A stretch of DNA of 64,000 nt from Ampelomyces quisqualis (Eukaryota > Ascomycota > Dothideomycetes > Pleosporales > Phaeosphaeriaceae). Shown one piece after another: positions 52,954-63,217 of this stretch (positions are counted from its first letter, which is position 1; every line of letters starts with the position of its first letter). The position numbers were made by a program, and so were the translations under genes. The stretch is taken from assembly GCA_018398575.1 (NCBI GenBank), contig JAGTXZ010000006.1, positions 682,001 to 746,000 of the forward strand. The letters run 5' to 3'. A model generated the notes under the pieces. That model saw only the letters and a list, made by a program, of their open reading frames with translations, had not been told where the DNA came from and searched no databases.

Positions 52954-55900
52954 TCAGACGCCACCACGAGGTGTGCCGACTGCACTAGTCAACGCGCTTG
53001 GGCCACCATTGATGCTGCCGGCCTCGTCAAAGTCCTGCCACTCGGGGAACTCCGCAGTTGCCTCGCGCATCTTGTCCACAGCTGTCTGCTCAATCAAGTT
53101 TGCGTCGGCATACAACAGACTAGAATCTTCGTTGTAGAGGCGACAGTTGTTGCACAACAAGCCGAGGTCTTGACGGAACTGCTTCACGGACTGATACTCC
53201 TTTTTGTTGATCCTCTTCTTGATCAGATTCATGCAGATGGGAGCCTTGATCAGCTGGTAATAGTCTGGATAGTCCCACTTGTCGGGCAGCTCGATGAATG
53301 GGTCAATGATGCCACGATTGGGAATTTCCGGGTCGGATGACTCTTCCTCAAGATCGTTCAGGGCTTCGTAGACAATGTTGACGACTTTCTGAAGAGATGC
53401 TCGACTATCGGGGCTAAGACTGTCCTTGGGCGGAGCAGGACGGCCACGCTTGCGAGGCGCCGGGTCACCATCGAGTGACGCCTCGTCCGCCTTGCGCTTG
53501 TCTGCTTTAGGCTTTCGTCCACGCTTTTTGGGCAGAGGCTCCTCCGAGCTCTCGCGGGATGGTGCTGGTGAGTTACCGGGATCGAGACCCATCATGGCAG
53601 TCTTGTTACGACTGCGCTTGGCGACCTTAGCTTCTTTGCGAGCGATAGCAGCCTCGATCGAGTCTTCATCGTTGTCGACTGCTTCCAGCCATTGCTCTTC
53701 TGTGAGACCGTCGTCGTACTTGACGCGTGTGCGCTCACGTGCGCCACGACCAACTGGTGTATCGTCCTTCTCCTCGACGATTGGATCTGCATCGTTGAGG
53801 TAGATGTCAGGCAACTCACTCTCACCAATCAAACGACCCAAAGGTTTGCCAGGTCCATATGGGTCTTCGGCCAAACGCTGTCGGTCCATTTCTTGGAACA
53901 GCTTGAACTCATCTTCGTTCCGCATCATGATCAGGTTGAGATCATCGTCATCCATCTCTTCCTGCTCAAGGGATTCTGCTGCTTCAGCAGACTCCAACAT
54001 GACTCGCAGCATAGCATCTCGTTCTTCGTTGGTCGACTTGTTGTCGAATTTACCCGCCTGAATAACCTTGCCATCCATGTCCAGTTTGTAATTAGCTCGC
54101 TCCAGGATCTTCTCTTCCACAGAGTTTGACGTGATGAGTCGGAGAATGCGGACCTCGTTCTTCTGTCCGATACGATGCGCGCGATCCTGAGCCTGCAAAT
54201 CCTGGTGAGGATTCCAATCAGAGTCGTAGATGATGACAGTATCTGCAGTCTGAAGATTCAATCCTAGACCGCCGGCACGGGTAGATAAGAGGAAACAGAA
54301 GTATGGCGAGTTGGGAGCGTTGAATTCCTTCAGCAACTCGGAGCGGTCATCTGCTTTTGTCGCACCATCGAGACGCATGTACTTCATGCCTCGGAGGCGC
54401 AAATAATCTTCCATGATGTTCATGATCTGCGTCATTTGGAAGAACATGAGGACACGGTGGCCAGTCTTCTCAAACTTTGGTAGGATTCTGTCCAGGAGCT
54501 CAAATTTACCTGCGGAACGCCACAACAGATCGTTGGTGCTCTTGGTGGGATTCATGACCTCCTCAACCTGCTCAAAGACGAACGGGTGGTTGCAGAGCTT
54601 TCGCAACTGCATAAGCATGTTGCTCAAACCACGCATACCCGTCTTACCACCCTTACCGTCGCTAACCATAAGGCGGTTGTGAGTGACAAGCTGCTTGTAT
54701 AACTTGGCTTGTAGTGTAGAGAAGTTACACTTAATGACACGCTCGGTCTTGTCAGGCAGATCCTTCTCGACATCCTTCTTGAGACGACGTAGAAGGAATG
54801 GTCGCAGAACTTTGTGAAGACGCTTGATGACGAGGAGCTGTTCTTCTTCGGTGAGCTCCATCTTGTCCTGACCTCCGGTATTGGCGAAAGGCGTATTGAA
54901 CCACTCGTCGAACGATGTGGCAGACTTGAAGATAGTCGGAAGAACAAAGTTCAACATGGCCCACAGCTCGGTCAAGTTGTTTTGCAAAGGAGTTCCGGTA
55001 AGGATGAGACGGTAGCGCGTTGTATAATACTGTGTAATGGTCATGCTAAGCTTGGAGCCCGCGTTCTTCATTCGATGACCTTCGTCGACAATCATGTGTA
55101 CCCACTTGATCTTGCTTAAAATCGGTCGATCCTTGATGACGAATTCGTACGTGGTCAGGAGGACCTGGAACTGGCCATAGCGAATCTGCTGCTGATACTG
55201 TTTTCGCTGGTTGGGAGGACCCTTGTATGTAATCTTCATGACGCTCGGCGCCCACTTCTCAAACTCATTGTTCCAGTTGGTAAGAGTACTGAGCGGCACG
55301 ATGACTAGGTACGGTCCAGGCTGTCGCTTCTTCTCGATGAGATATGTGATCAGACTGATGGTTTGAATAGTCTTGCCCAGACCCATCTCGTCGGCAAGAA
55401 TACCGTTGAGGTTGTTGTTGTACAATGATACCATCCATTGCAGACCCTTGACTTGGTACTCTTTTAGTGTGCCACCAACCAGAATATTAGCTTGCTGCGT
55501 GACTTCTTCCTTGTTGCGGTGAGCAATTTCGTAATAATCGGTACGCTTCTTGCCAGGTCGCTCTTCTGCGTCGGAATCGTCCTCGGTCTCCTCGTCTTCG
55601 GACACAGCATCGACAAGCTGGTAACGGTCGATAGAGGTACGTTGTTGTGCTTTCACGGATGCGGCAAGCTGCTTCAAGAAACCATCGGTCTGCTTGAGCA
55701 AGTGTGTGATACGAGTATCTTTGGCTTGACCCAATAGCTTGAGGTAAGTTTCCTCGTCGTTGGCTTTCAACGCTTGCAGACGCTGCTTCGCAGTTCGCTC
55801 GATGCGTTTCTGCTCTTCCTTTTCGATGTTCTGGTGTGTCGTGATCATGGTACGACCCAGCTTCTGCAGACGTTGTCGCTGGGCCATACCAGCTTCTTGT

Positions 55901-57186
55901 AGCTCGGTGCGGTGCTTGCGGATGGCATCGATGAACTCGTGGTGCTTCCTTTTCTCCTTTGTCTCGCGCGCATCGCGTTGTTGCTTCTCGAGCTTCTCGG
56001 TGAGGCGGGCTTCGCGCATCGATTGCTTCTTGAGACGACGGTAGATGGTTCGATTTGCGGTCATGGCGAGGTTGTCGGCGTGGATCATCTGCTGCGCAAT
56101 GTCTCGTCGCAACTTGCGCTGCTTCTCAAGGAGGTTCAACTTTTTTTGCTCAATGACCAAGGCTAGTTTCACTTTTCCATCATCTTCGGGCGACTCAGTC
56201 TTGCTGGTGTCCCAGGAACCAATGTTCGCGCTCAGTTTCTCCAGCTCTGCCTTCCTCGCGGTGAGGCGGTTGTAGAGGATGATTTCACGCTCCTTGCGCA
56301 GTTCCTGCATGCTCTGCTGTACGGCATTGATGTCGATTCCTTGTGGCATGATGGACGGGAGGTATGGCCGGTTCTTTCGCAGGGTGTGGGTCATGTAGTT
56401 TAGATCACCGAAGGCATCGCTTCTCCAGGGCTCGACAAAGGTATCGGGAAGACGAGGTATGATACGGATCTGTTGTACAGCTCCGCTCGCACTGGGAGCG
56501 CGGGTGACGTTATCAAGGACTTGGGCCGCGGCATTGACGGCATCGCTGGGTGTCTGCGCCTTCTTAGTTGTGTGGTGACCGTAGATCTGCTGTTGCATGT
56601 TCGTAGGCAAGGGCAAGCCTTTCGACAGATGCTTGAAAGCACCAATCTGCGCGCGCAACATCAAGAGCTGCTCTTTGGAGAGCGTGTTGCCGCTTGTAGC
56701 CGACGTCGGAGTCTGACCGTCGCTCGAAGGTGCTTGAACGCTGGCTGTCGCAATCTGATTAGAATTTGCGGCGCCGCTCGAAGCCGGAGCCGCGATGCTG
56801 CCGTCAATGGACCCGGGAGGCTTTGCGCCGTTCGAGATTCCCACGGCGCCGCCATTCTGTTGCATGGCCTGTGGATCGGAGAGGCTCTGCTGGCGTTGCT
56901 GCTGTTGCATGCGCCTCATCTGGTGGAACTGATTCTGCTTCTGCATCATGGACAGGAGGTTGCGTGCTTTGATGAACTCGGGGTTCGTCTCGGGCACGCC
57001 CTGCGCCTTCATCGTTTGGTATTGCTGTGGCGCGACGTTAGCTGCGGGTGCTGAAGCGCAATCGCGGCTGGCGCAGAGCATGCGCAGGATGGTACATACC
57101 TTGTAGATATGCTGGGCCTGCTCACGGGTCATCCCGCCAGGCAGCTGGTTAGAGCCCATCTCGGGATTGGGAGCCACCGACGCCAT
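52954..57186 (-). CDS. SNF2/STH1-type chromatin-remodelling ATPase
   Basis: The frame is open for 1410 codons. A 75-nt in-frame intron is likely at 57099-57025 (GTATGT donor, GCTAAC branch, CCACAG acceptor), leaving 1385 residues. This is the catalytic subunit of SWI/SNF or RSC, an ATP-driven nucleosome slider in the nucleus. Domains in order: a short QLQ-like N-terminus with Gln/Met-rich sequence, an HSA helix rich in Arg/Lys/Glu (about 370-450), the SNF2 ATPase with LADEMGLGKTIQTISL (Walker A, about 570), VDEGHRMKN (DEGH box) and LTGTPLQNN, then helicase C with MFFQMTQIMN, LLSTRAGGLGLNLQ and AHRIGQ. A SnAC-type acidic segment, AT-hook-like KKRGRKPKADK and PRKRGRPAP, and a C-terminal bromodomain (about 1250-1345, WDYPDYYQLIKAPICM) follow. 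Bromodomain and length fit either SNF2 or STH1. Confidence 0.97.
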   Translation of the reverse strand: MASVAPNPEMGSNQLPGGMTREQAQHIYKVCTILRMLCASRDCASAPAANVAPQQYQTMKAQGVPETNPEFIKARNLLSMMQKQNQFHQMRRMQQQQRQQSLSDPQAMQQNGGAVGISNGAKPPGSIDGSIAAPASSGAANSNQIATASVQAPSSDGQTPTSATSGNTLSKEQLLMLRAQIGAFKHLSKGLPLPTNMQQQIYGHHTTKKAQTPSDAVNAAAQVLDNVTRAPSASGAVQQIRIIPRLPDTFVEPWRSDAFGDLNYMTHTLRKNRPYLPSIMPQGIDINAVQQSMQELRKEREIILYNRLTARKAELEKLSANIGSWDTSKTESPEDDGKVKLALVIEQKKLNLLEKQRKLRRDIAQQMIHADNLAMTANRTIYRRLKKQSMREARLTEKLEKQQRDARETKEKRKHHEFIDAIRKHRTELQEAGMAQRQRLQKLGRTMITTHQNIEKEEQKRIERTAKQRLQALKANDEETYLKLLGQAKDTRITHLLKQTDGFLKQLAASVKAQQRTSIDRYQLVDAVSEDEETEDDSDAEERPGKKRTDYYEIAHRNKEEVTQQANILVGGTLKEYQVKGLQWMVSLYNNNLNGILADEMGLGKTIQTISLITYLIEKKRQPGPYLVIVPLSTLTNWNNEFEKWAPSVMKITYKGPPNQRKQYQQQIRYGQFQVLLTTYEFVIKDRPILSKIKWVHMIVDEGHRMKNAGSKLSMTITQYYTTRYRLILTGTPLQNNLTELWAMLNFVLPTIFKSATSFDEWFNTPFANTGGQDKMELTEEEQLLVIKRLHKVLRPFLLRRLKKDVEKDLPDKTERVIKCNFSTLQAKLYKQLVTHNRLMVSDGKGGKTGMRGLSNMLMQLRKLCNHPFVFEQVEEVMNPTKSTNDLLWRSAGKFELLDRILPKFEKTGHRVLMFFQMTQIMNIMEDYLRLRGMKYMRLDGATKADDRSELLKEFNAPNSPYFCFLLSTRAGGLGLNLQTADTVIIYDSDWNPHQDLQAQDRAHRIGQKNEVRILRLITSNSVEEKILERANYKLDMDGKVIQAGKFDNKSTNEERDAMLRVMLESAEAAESLEQEEMDDDDLNLIMMRNEDEFKLFQEMDRQRLAEDPYGPGKPLGRLIGESELPDIYLNDADPIVEEKDDTPVGRGARERTRVKYDDGLTEEQWLEAVDNDEDSIEAAIARKEAKVAKRSRNKTAMMGLDPGNSPAPSRESSEEPLPKKRGRKPKADKRKADEASLDGDPAPRKRGRPAPPKDSLSPDSRASLQKVVNIVYEALNDLEEESSDPEIPNRGIIDPFIELPDKWDYPDYYQLIKAPICMNLIKKRINKKEYQSVKQFRQDLGLLCNNCRLYNEDSSLLYADANLIEQTAVDKMREATAEFPEWQDFDEAGSINGGPSALTSAVGTPRGGV

Positions 57187-58232
57187 GGTGGCCGTGGTTG
57201 GCGGTGTTTGTGGTGGGGCGCAAACAACGATCGATGCAGTCGATCGTGACTCTCGAACACGGTCGCGGCAGCCTGGGGGCGCGCGACAATAGGGGAGGGA
57301 CCGTCGCGGTGAACAGTCGGGCGCGTGCAGCGGGCTACTATGTCATTATCGTGGGGAGTGGTGGCACGTGAGTCCCCGCGGTGAAGGAGAGCGATGGGCC
57401 TCCGCCGGAAGTCCGCACCTTCGCGTCGTCGCGATGCAGCAGGCCGAAGGGGGGCGATGCAAATTGGGGTGAGGCGAGGCAGGCGGGCTCAGAAGCGCGC
57501 TGTGGGGGTCTCAAGGTCCAGCACGCGTTGGGAAACCGTGTTGCGGGCCAAATGGGGATGCAGGCACAGGCGCTGGTGATGCTCGGCGGACAAGGTGCTC
57601 TGGTGTTGGAGAACGTTGAAGGTTGCGCCGCTCAAACCGGCAAGCGCGAGCAGGGCTTGGCACTGGCAGAGTCACGTGGATGGGCCTATGCGCCCAGCGC
57701 AAGGGCATCACAGCGTCAACACGGGTGTGTCGCCGCAAATGTTCTCGCGGAGCAGTCTCTGCGGACGCTGCTCGACAAGACGCATACAAACCACGCGTTC
57801 GACGTGTCTAGCGTCCGAGCGTTGGGCAACCGCATCGCAATCCGGGAAGCCTATCCCGCGAACCAGTGGAGTGCCCCCAAAAGCCTTACCCCTCGCGCTC
57901 AGGACCGCGTGGGCCTCGAACATCAAACCCGTCTCACGCTTCGACCATGTCACAACGGTCGTCTATCTCCGTGGCTTGCTTGTTTGATTCCAAAGCCTCC
58001 TGAACTGCTCATCACAGGCCGCACGGTGGATGCTCGCCCACAGGGCTCTCCGCTCAGCAAAACCATCACGCGAATCCTCATCCTTACGAGTACTTGGTCA
58101 ATTTTCAATTTGTTCCTAGTAGCACGTGACATGCATGTACGAAGAAGCGAAAGTATCCCAGTCTTCCTTTTCCATTAATCACAGGTGTAGGCCAGAAGCT
58201 ACTCATATTCATTCCACCCCACAGCTTGCATC
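57187..58232. other. SNF2 promoter and CE15 3' region
   Basis: GC-rich. A plus-strand frame is open for 265 codons (57381-58178) but starts only with GTG and has no recognisable motif, and its sequence shows no domain-like periodicity. I do not call it. The first about 250 bases hold the SNF2 promoter. Confidence 0.5.
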
Positions 58233-59411
58233 TCAAGTGAGACTAGGCGCCGTCCAGTCAATGTACTGAGTAGGATCAGTTCCACTTGGGCCCTTTTCGA
58301 CGCCGCTCGTGTTGGCATCCTGGTTGAGCAAGAACTTGTTGATGAAGGCGGTGAGTTCAGTCTGCTGGTTCGATGGGAACGAGCAATGGTTGTGGTTGCC
58401 GGAGCCGGTGAAGCCCATGTTGTCTGGTACACCGTAGGCCTTGTAAATAAGGCGGCCAGCCTTCATGCACGCAGTTGTCGAGCCCGGCCCGAGCCAATCA
58501 ATCTCGTTCTCAATAACAAGTAGACCACGCGGGACTACCAAACCAGCGAGCTGGTGGTGATCGGTAGCCAAGGTGTTGGACTTTGTGCTGAAAGAGTTGA
58601 AGCGGGTGGAGAACCAGACGTTCTCGCCAACAATCTGACCAGAGGTCTGGATGTTCTTGCCCTTGGCCTTCTCCGAATCGGAGATACGCCAGCAGGCAGC
58701 ACCACCGGAGCCAGACTCCTGCGGCAGACCGAGAGCAATCCGGTTGACGAGGGCGGCGGCAACGAACGCACCCTTTCCGTTACGGGAGCAGCCCGTCACA
58801 CCAACACGCTTGGGGTCGATACCAACACTCGAGGTAGCCTCGAGAGCATCAATGATGCGGTCAACACCCCATGCCCAGGCAGTGGTAGCACCAGCGCTGT
58901 GGCTGGAGCCGTAAAGGTCGAAGAACTTGCCCTTGCCACGGCTGTTGCCGCCTTGCTGCGCCCCTATGTCATCGTTGTTGAAGATGATGGTAGCAACGCC
59001 AGCAGGGACGGGAATGCTAGCTGCACCGTAGGCAATGATAGCTGGGAAAGGTCCGGTGCCGCTGGGCTTCTTGATAGACACAGAGAAAGATACCGACTTT
59101 CTTCCCTCGGTCGAAGTAATCGAGAGCGAAGATCCAGAGAATGTAGCACTGACCGACGATGGCTTCTTTGGGAAGTCACCAAGCTCTTGAGCCTGGAGTG
59201 CGGCATTGACCTCGGTGTTTCTGCAGTCGAACTGTGCCTTGGTAGTCACAGCCGTTCCATCGAAAAATTTGAAGGGGTTCGGGAGCTTGGCGTTAGTGGT
59301 TGATGGAAATGTAGACGGAATGGCAGGGCATGCGGCGGCTTGACGTCGCTCGAAGACGGGACCGGCGAGGACCGTAGTGGCCAGAAGTGGGAGAATGATT
59401 GAGTACTTCAT
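58233..59411 (-). CDS. Secreted 4-O-methyl-glucuronoyl methylesterase (CE15, Cip2-like)
   Basis: Single exon, 392 residues. The start MKYSIILPLLATTVLAGP is a secretory signal peptide followed by a possible Kex2-type ERR. CE15 glucuronoyl esterases cut the ester bond between lignin alcohols and 4-O-methyl-glucuronic acid on xylan, helping plant cell-wall breakdown. The catalytic Ser lies in VTGCSRNGKGA (about residue 208), the acidic residue in PQESGSGGAACWR, and the His in SGNHNHCSFP (about residue 339). The AIIAYGAASIPVP and NNDDIGAQ regions are typical. No carbohydrate-binding module is present: the protein begins directly with the catalytic domain after a short linker. Length matches the catalytic-only members. 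A further in-frame Met 27 codons upstream lacks signal-peptide features, so the chosen start is better. Confidence 0.95.
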   Translation of the reverse strand: MKYSIILPLLATTVLAGPVFERRQAAACPAIPSTFPSTTNAKLPNPFKFFDGTAVTTKAQFDCRNTEVNAALQAQELGDFPKKPSSVSATFSGSSLSITSTEGRKSVSFSVSIKKPSGTGPFPAIIAYGAASIPVPAGVATIIFNNDDIGAQQGGNSRGKGKFFDLYGSSHSAGATTAWAWGVDRIIDALEATSSVGIDPKRVGVTGCSRNGKGAFVAAALVNRIALGLPQESGSGGAACWRISDSEKAKGKNIQTSGQIVGENVWFSTRFNSFSTKSNTLATDHHQLAGLVVPRGLLVIENEIDWLGPGSTTACMKAGRLIYKAYGVPDNMGFTGSGNHNHCSFPSNQQTELTAFINKFLLNQDANTSGVEKGPSGTDPTQYIDWTAPSLT

Positions 59412-61165
59412 GTTGGGAAAACTGACACCTGAGATGCTGTTGAAGTGAATTCTGACCGCTTTTGGAGCTTCTTTGGATCTTATAAGAAGCACGTCCTACC
59501 AGGATCATCCGGTACCCCAGGGTAAACAAGGTTGCCAGAAGTAGCAAAGTGAGCATTGTAGCGTGACTGTAATATAATAAACACAACATAACTTAGCCCG
59601 ATTGGCACGCTTGCCGCTTCTTTTTCCCCACGGCTCTTGAGATGAAGCACTACCGAGACACGCTTCACGTGAAGCCTTTCTCTCCAAGGTTTCGAAGACC
59701 TCTTCACCGTGTTGCCATCTTAATATGGTTTGGTGTTACTCGAATTTCCATCCACCGATCCTTCTCAGCGCAGCCACTTTTGTGATGATGCGACAAAAGC
59801 AGCTAGGCTATCAGCACGCCCTCAATCAATACAGCCTACCTGAGCAGACTTTACTTTTTCCTGCATGCTTGAAGATATTCTCGGGGTCTGTAATCGAGTC
59901 CTGACCGATGGGAGAATTGCACCAGTGAAGACGACTCATATTCTTAGATCGAGTTTGCAGCTTCCCTTGAACCGAGGCTACAATGGATTACAGTCTACCA
60001 ATCTTGGCAAGAGACAATTTCCCATAATGAAAAATGACCATGTATGACCAGGCTTATACGTTGCTAAACCCGGAAGTAGTCGATCAGTGTGGGTGTATAA
60101 GGTTCAATTGGCAATGCCGTTGCCAATTAGGATAGTCCATATCCAAGTGCGGAGACTGACTGTATGAAACCATGCGGCCACACTCTATCGCCCCTGTCTC
60201 GACACTCGACCGTCATTAAGAGTCCATAGCGGCTCTTCACGATTTCCAGAGTGCATATGTGGGGTGCAGTTCTGTGGGGCACTACCGAGTTGCCATTTAG
60301 CCAGCTCACACCCACGCGAGAATACCCGGAACTTGGAAGTCGATACACGCGTAAGTCTCCGGTGCTTCCCGAAGTTGCAGTAGGTGCTTGAACCCTGTAC
60401 TCGTGACCGGGCTCAGTGGTCGCATCAGTGAGGTGTGCAAAGATGGACGTTGAAAGCAGTCATTGCAAATTGTAGTATCCTCTTCGTTCTGGCAGTCTCC
60501 ATGCTTGTATTACAACAAGCCCCCATGTCACTCTTGGTGTCGGCACAATACAAGACGCAGTATGGCGGATAAACGGCCGCTAATTCACGTCTGATGAAGA
60601 GTGCCACAGCTTAGCAACTGAACTTTACGTCAAAGCCATGGACGTGCATTCTACAAAGCAAGTGAAGATTTGGTATTGTGTTATGTTGTGAATGCACACT
60701 GCTCGCAGCCTTTGTTGTAATGATGTACACACGGCCTGATGGGCGACTAAAACTGATCTGGGAAGGCGTGTCGATGTAGTCGAGACGTGAATAAATCATA
60801 AGTGTCAAGTTTGGAGTTGGGAGTTGGGAGTTGGGAGTTGGAGTCGGAGGTTGTGGTGTTGTCGGCATAGGGTGAGGAAAGCACGCTTACTACTCTGGGA
60901 TGTCGTCATTGGCACCCCTCAGCCGCGCAAGCAGCGACAACAACAACAAAATATGATCTAAGAGCATGGTATACTACCACAAAAACTTTCTCCTGTTTCG
61001 TTTGGTGGAATTCTGACATGAAATTAAATGTGACTGGACAGTTCAAGAGCAAGGAGTTCTACACTACTTAGAACTTGACTGGTCAGGCCCCGCTATTGTT
61101 CAACAAAACCACCGTCTGGTCGCTCATCGACTTCACAACATCCAAGTACATGTGCAGATACGAAT
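59412..61165. other. Intergenic region, 1.75 kb
   Basis: Divergent promoters of the CE15 esterase and the methyltransferase-GFA gene. A short 7-base tandem repeat GGAGTTG (four units, 60813-60840) is present. No gene recognised; short open frames only. Confidence 0.5.
60813..60840. repeat. GGAGTTG heptanucleotide repeat, four units
   Basis: Four perfect head-to-tail copies, followed by an imperfect one. A simple microsatellite in intergenic sequence. Confidence 0.9.
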
Positions 61166-62531
61166 ATGTCTGGTCGAATGCAAGTGGATAATGCAATCAG
61201 ATTCTATGAAGCTAAATCTGGGGACTACGACGGCACATGGCACAGCAACTTCACGAAGCGGTTCATCTCTCGCTTGGACATACAAAAAGGCCAACATGTA
61301 TTGGACCTAGCATGCGGGACCGGATTGTTAACTTTCCTGGAGGCAGAAAAAGTAGGCCCATCGGGTAGCGTGGTAGGGATCGATGTCACACCTGGCATGC
61401 TCGCCGTTGCCACCCGCAAGCAAGAGCAGGATGCAGAAAAGTACTCGAACGTGATCTTCCACAACGGCGACATCTTACATCTGGAAGAGACAACAGCACT
61501 TCAGGGAAAGACGTTTGATGTCATCACTGTTGCTTCGGCGTTGGTGCTGTTCCCAGATCCGAATGCAGCGATAGAGCACTGGTCAAAGTATTTGAAGCCT
61601 GGTGGTGTGCTTGCCGTGGACGCGACACACCCACGGAATCTCGTGTCTGGTATGGTCCTAGAGAGAGTGGCTCGGCGTCTAGATCTACCCATGCCATATA
61701 ATCGTTCCTGGAGTCGATCTGAAGCATCTCTCCATACCGTGCTCGAATCCGCGGGTCTCGAGGTTGAAAAGGTGGAGACCATTCACAACCAAGCGGGATA
61801 CGGCAGGCGCTACTACGACGTTGAGAGATGGGATGATTTCTTCGTAGAAAACATTGTAGTCAAAGACGTTGCAAATACTTTTGCCAACAATGACATTCGA
61901 AGGAAGGCACAGGCTGTGTACAAGGAAGAATGGGAGAAACTAGCGATAGAGGGAAAGGTAGAAGAGGTGGATGCTGTCTTCCTGGGCATCGCGCGCAAAT
62001 GTGAGTCTCTATGGCGTACTTATCTCAGGCGGAAGCTAACAGACCCGAGCTGCTGACGGCTCAAGATATGTGCCAGAAACGGTCAGCGGCGAGGCAGTCT
62101 TCAAGGGCGGATGCCGTTGTGGCCGAGTGCAGTTCACGTCAAGTCAGCGCCCTTCAGATATTACACTGTGCCACTGCCGCGCATGCCAACAGCTATCTGG
62201 ATCAGCGTATCTCGCATTCGTAGAGATCCCGAGATCTGCGCTCAAGTACACCGGGTCATCGACGCTCAAGACGATGAAGCTTTCCGAGGTTGCGGAGCGC
62301 ACGTTTTGCTCGAGCTGTGGCACCCCGATCACGATGGAGTACTCGTACAACGCAGACAGAATCAGCATAACGATGGGATCAATTGACACGAGTTCTATGT
62401 CGTGTGGAATTCCCACGGTGAAGAAACATATATTTCTTCGGGAGAGGGCGCCATGGGTTGAGTCGCCGGACGATTGCGCGGAGCGCTGGGGCACAGCTGA
62501 GTTCGCACATTTGGTCGCAACGAAATACTAG
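61166..62531 (+). CDS. SAM-methyltransferase fused to a GFA/CENP-V zinc domain
   Basis: Best model: exons 61166-62000 and 62050-62531, 438 residues. The first part is a class I methyltransferase: VLDLACGTGLLTFLEAE (motif I), VVGIDVTPGMLAVA, NGDILHLEE, FDVITVASALVLFPDP and YLKPGGVLAVDAT, resembling UbiE/Methyltransf_11. The second part has a GFA/CENP-V fold: GGCRCGRVQF, LCHCRACQQLSGSAYLAF and FCSSCGTPI supply the zinc-binding Cys, with SIDTSSM following. The GFA frame has no ATG of its own and begins 14 bases after the first frame's stop; a GTGAGT donor at 62001, CTAAC branch and GAG acceptor at 62049 fuse them in phase. If the intron is retained, the methyltransferase alone ends at 62056 (297 residues codons incl. 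stop). Substrates are unknown; GFA domains often handle glutathione adducts. Confidence 0.75.
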
Positions 62532-63217
62532 GGACAAATGAAAGCGAAGAGAACGCCTATGTTGTCACAGCATAGTTGTAGAGATGATTTAAACTGCTGT
62601 GGCTCAGATGTGTCTTGCGGGCAGAGTTGATCGTGGCGTGCTGGGATTGTCGCGCGAGGCCTGGAGTCTGCTGTAGGTGGTATGGAGTACTCCATACTCA
62701 CAGGATACGGAGTTCTGTGTATTCGGTAGGTATAAATGCAGACGTACGAATAACGCATCGGGGTTGAGGTGACTGGCCTGTTGCGGTGTGCAGGGTGACG
62801 AGTCGCTCCTGCCACGCAAGTCCCCGCCTCACCGAAATCTTGCTGTGCCAGCCACCTCGCCAGCCATGCGTTTCACAACATCTGCTGTGGTCAAAACCTT
62901 TGACTGCTCGTGCTGTCGCAAGCTTCACGTTACCCTCATACGGAGTATTCTGCAACGCTTTTCTTCTGCGGCAACTACCTTTGAACCTTCCGTCTGACCC
63001 TCCATCGACTGACCGCCTGGTTTCACGCCTCGTGCAGGGACCATCCAGATTGCAGCGTTGGCCCGGATACCAGAAGCCCCTCCTAAGTAGGTGGTAAACT
63101 CTTGGAGACCTGTTTAGGTTCCACAATCTCCATCATTCCGATCATCCCATTGGGACTTTGTTGGGCGATCAAAGATAATCCTCGCTACCCAACTTTCGCA
63201 ACCCGACTCAGGCCACG
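62532..63217. other. Intergenic region
   Basis: Contains a 16-bp palindrome TATGGAGTACTCCATA (62681-62696) and TACGGAGTA (62939-62947), variants of the recurrent decamer. No gene seen. Confidence 0.55.

Noticed and set aside
57381..58178. 265-codon plus-strand open frame upstream of SNF2
   Set aside because: GTG start only, GC-rich region where long chance frames are common, no domain-like sequence, and it overlaps the SNF2 promoter and CE15 3' flank.
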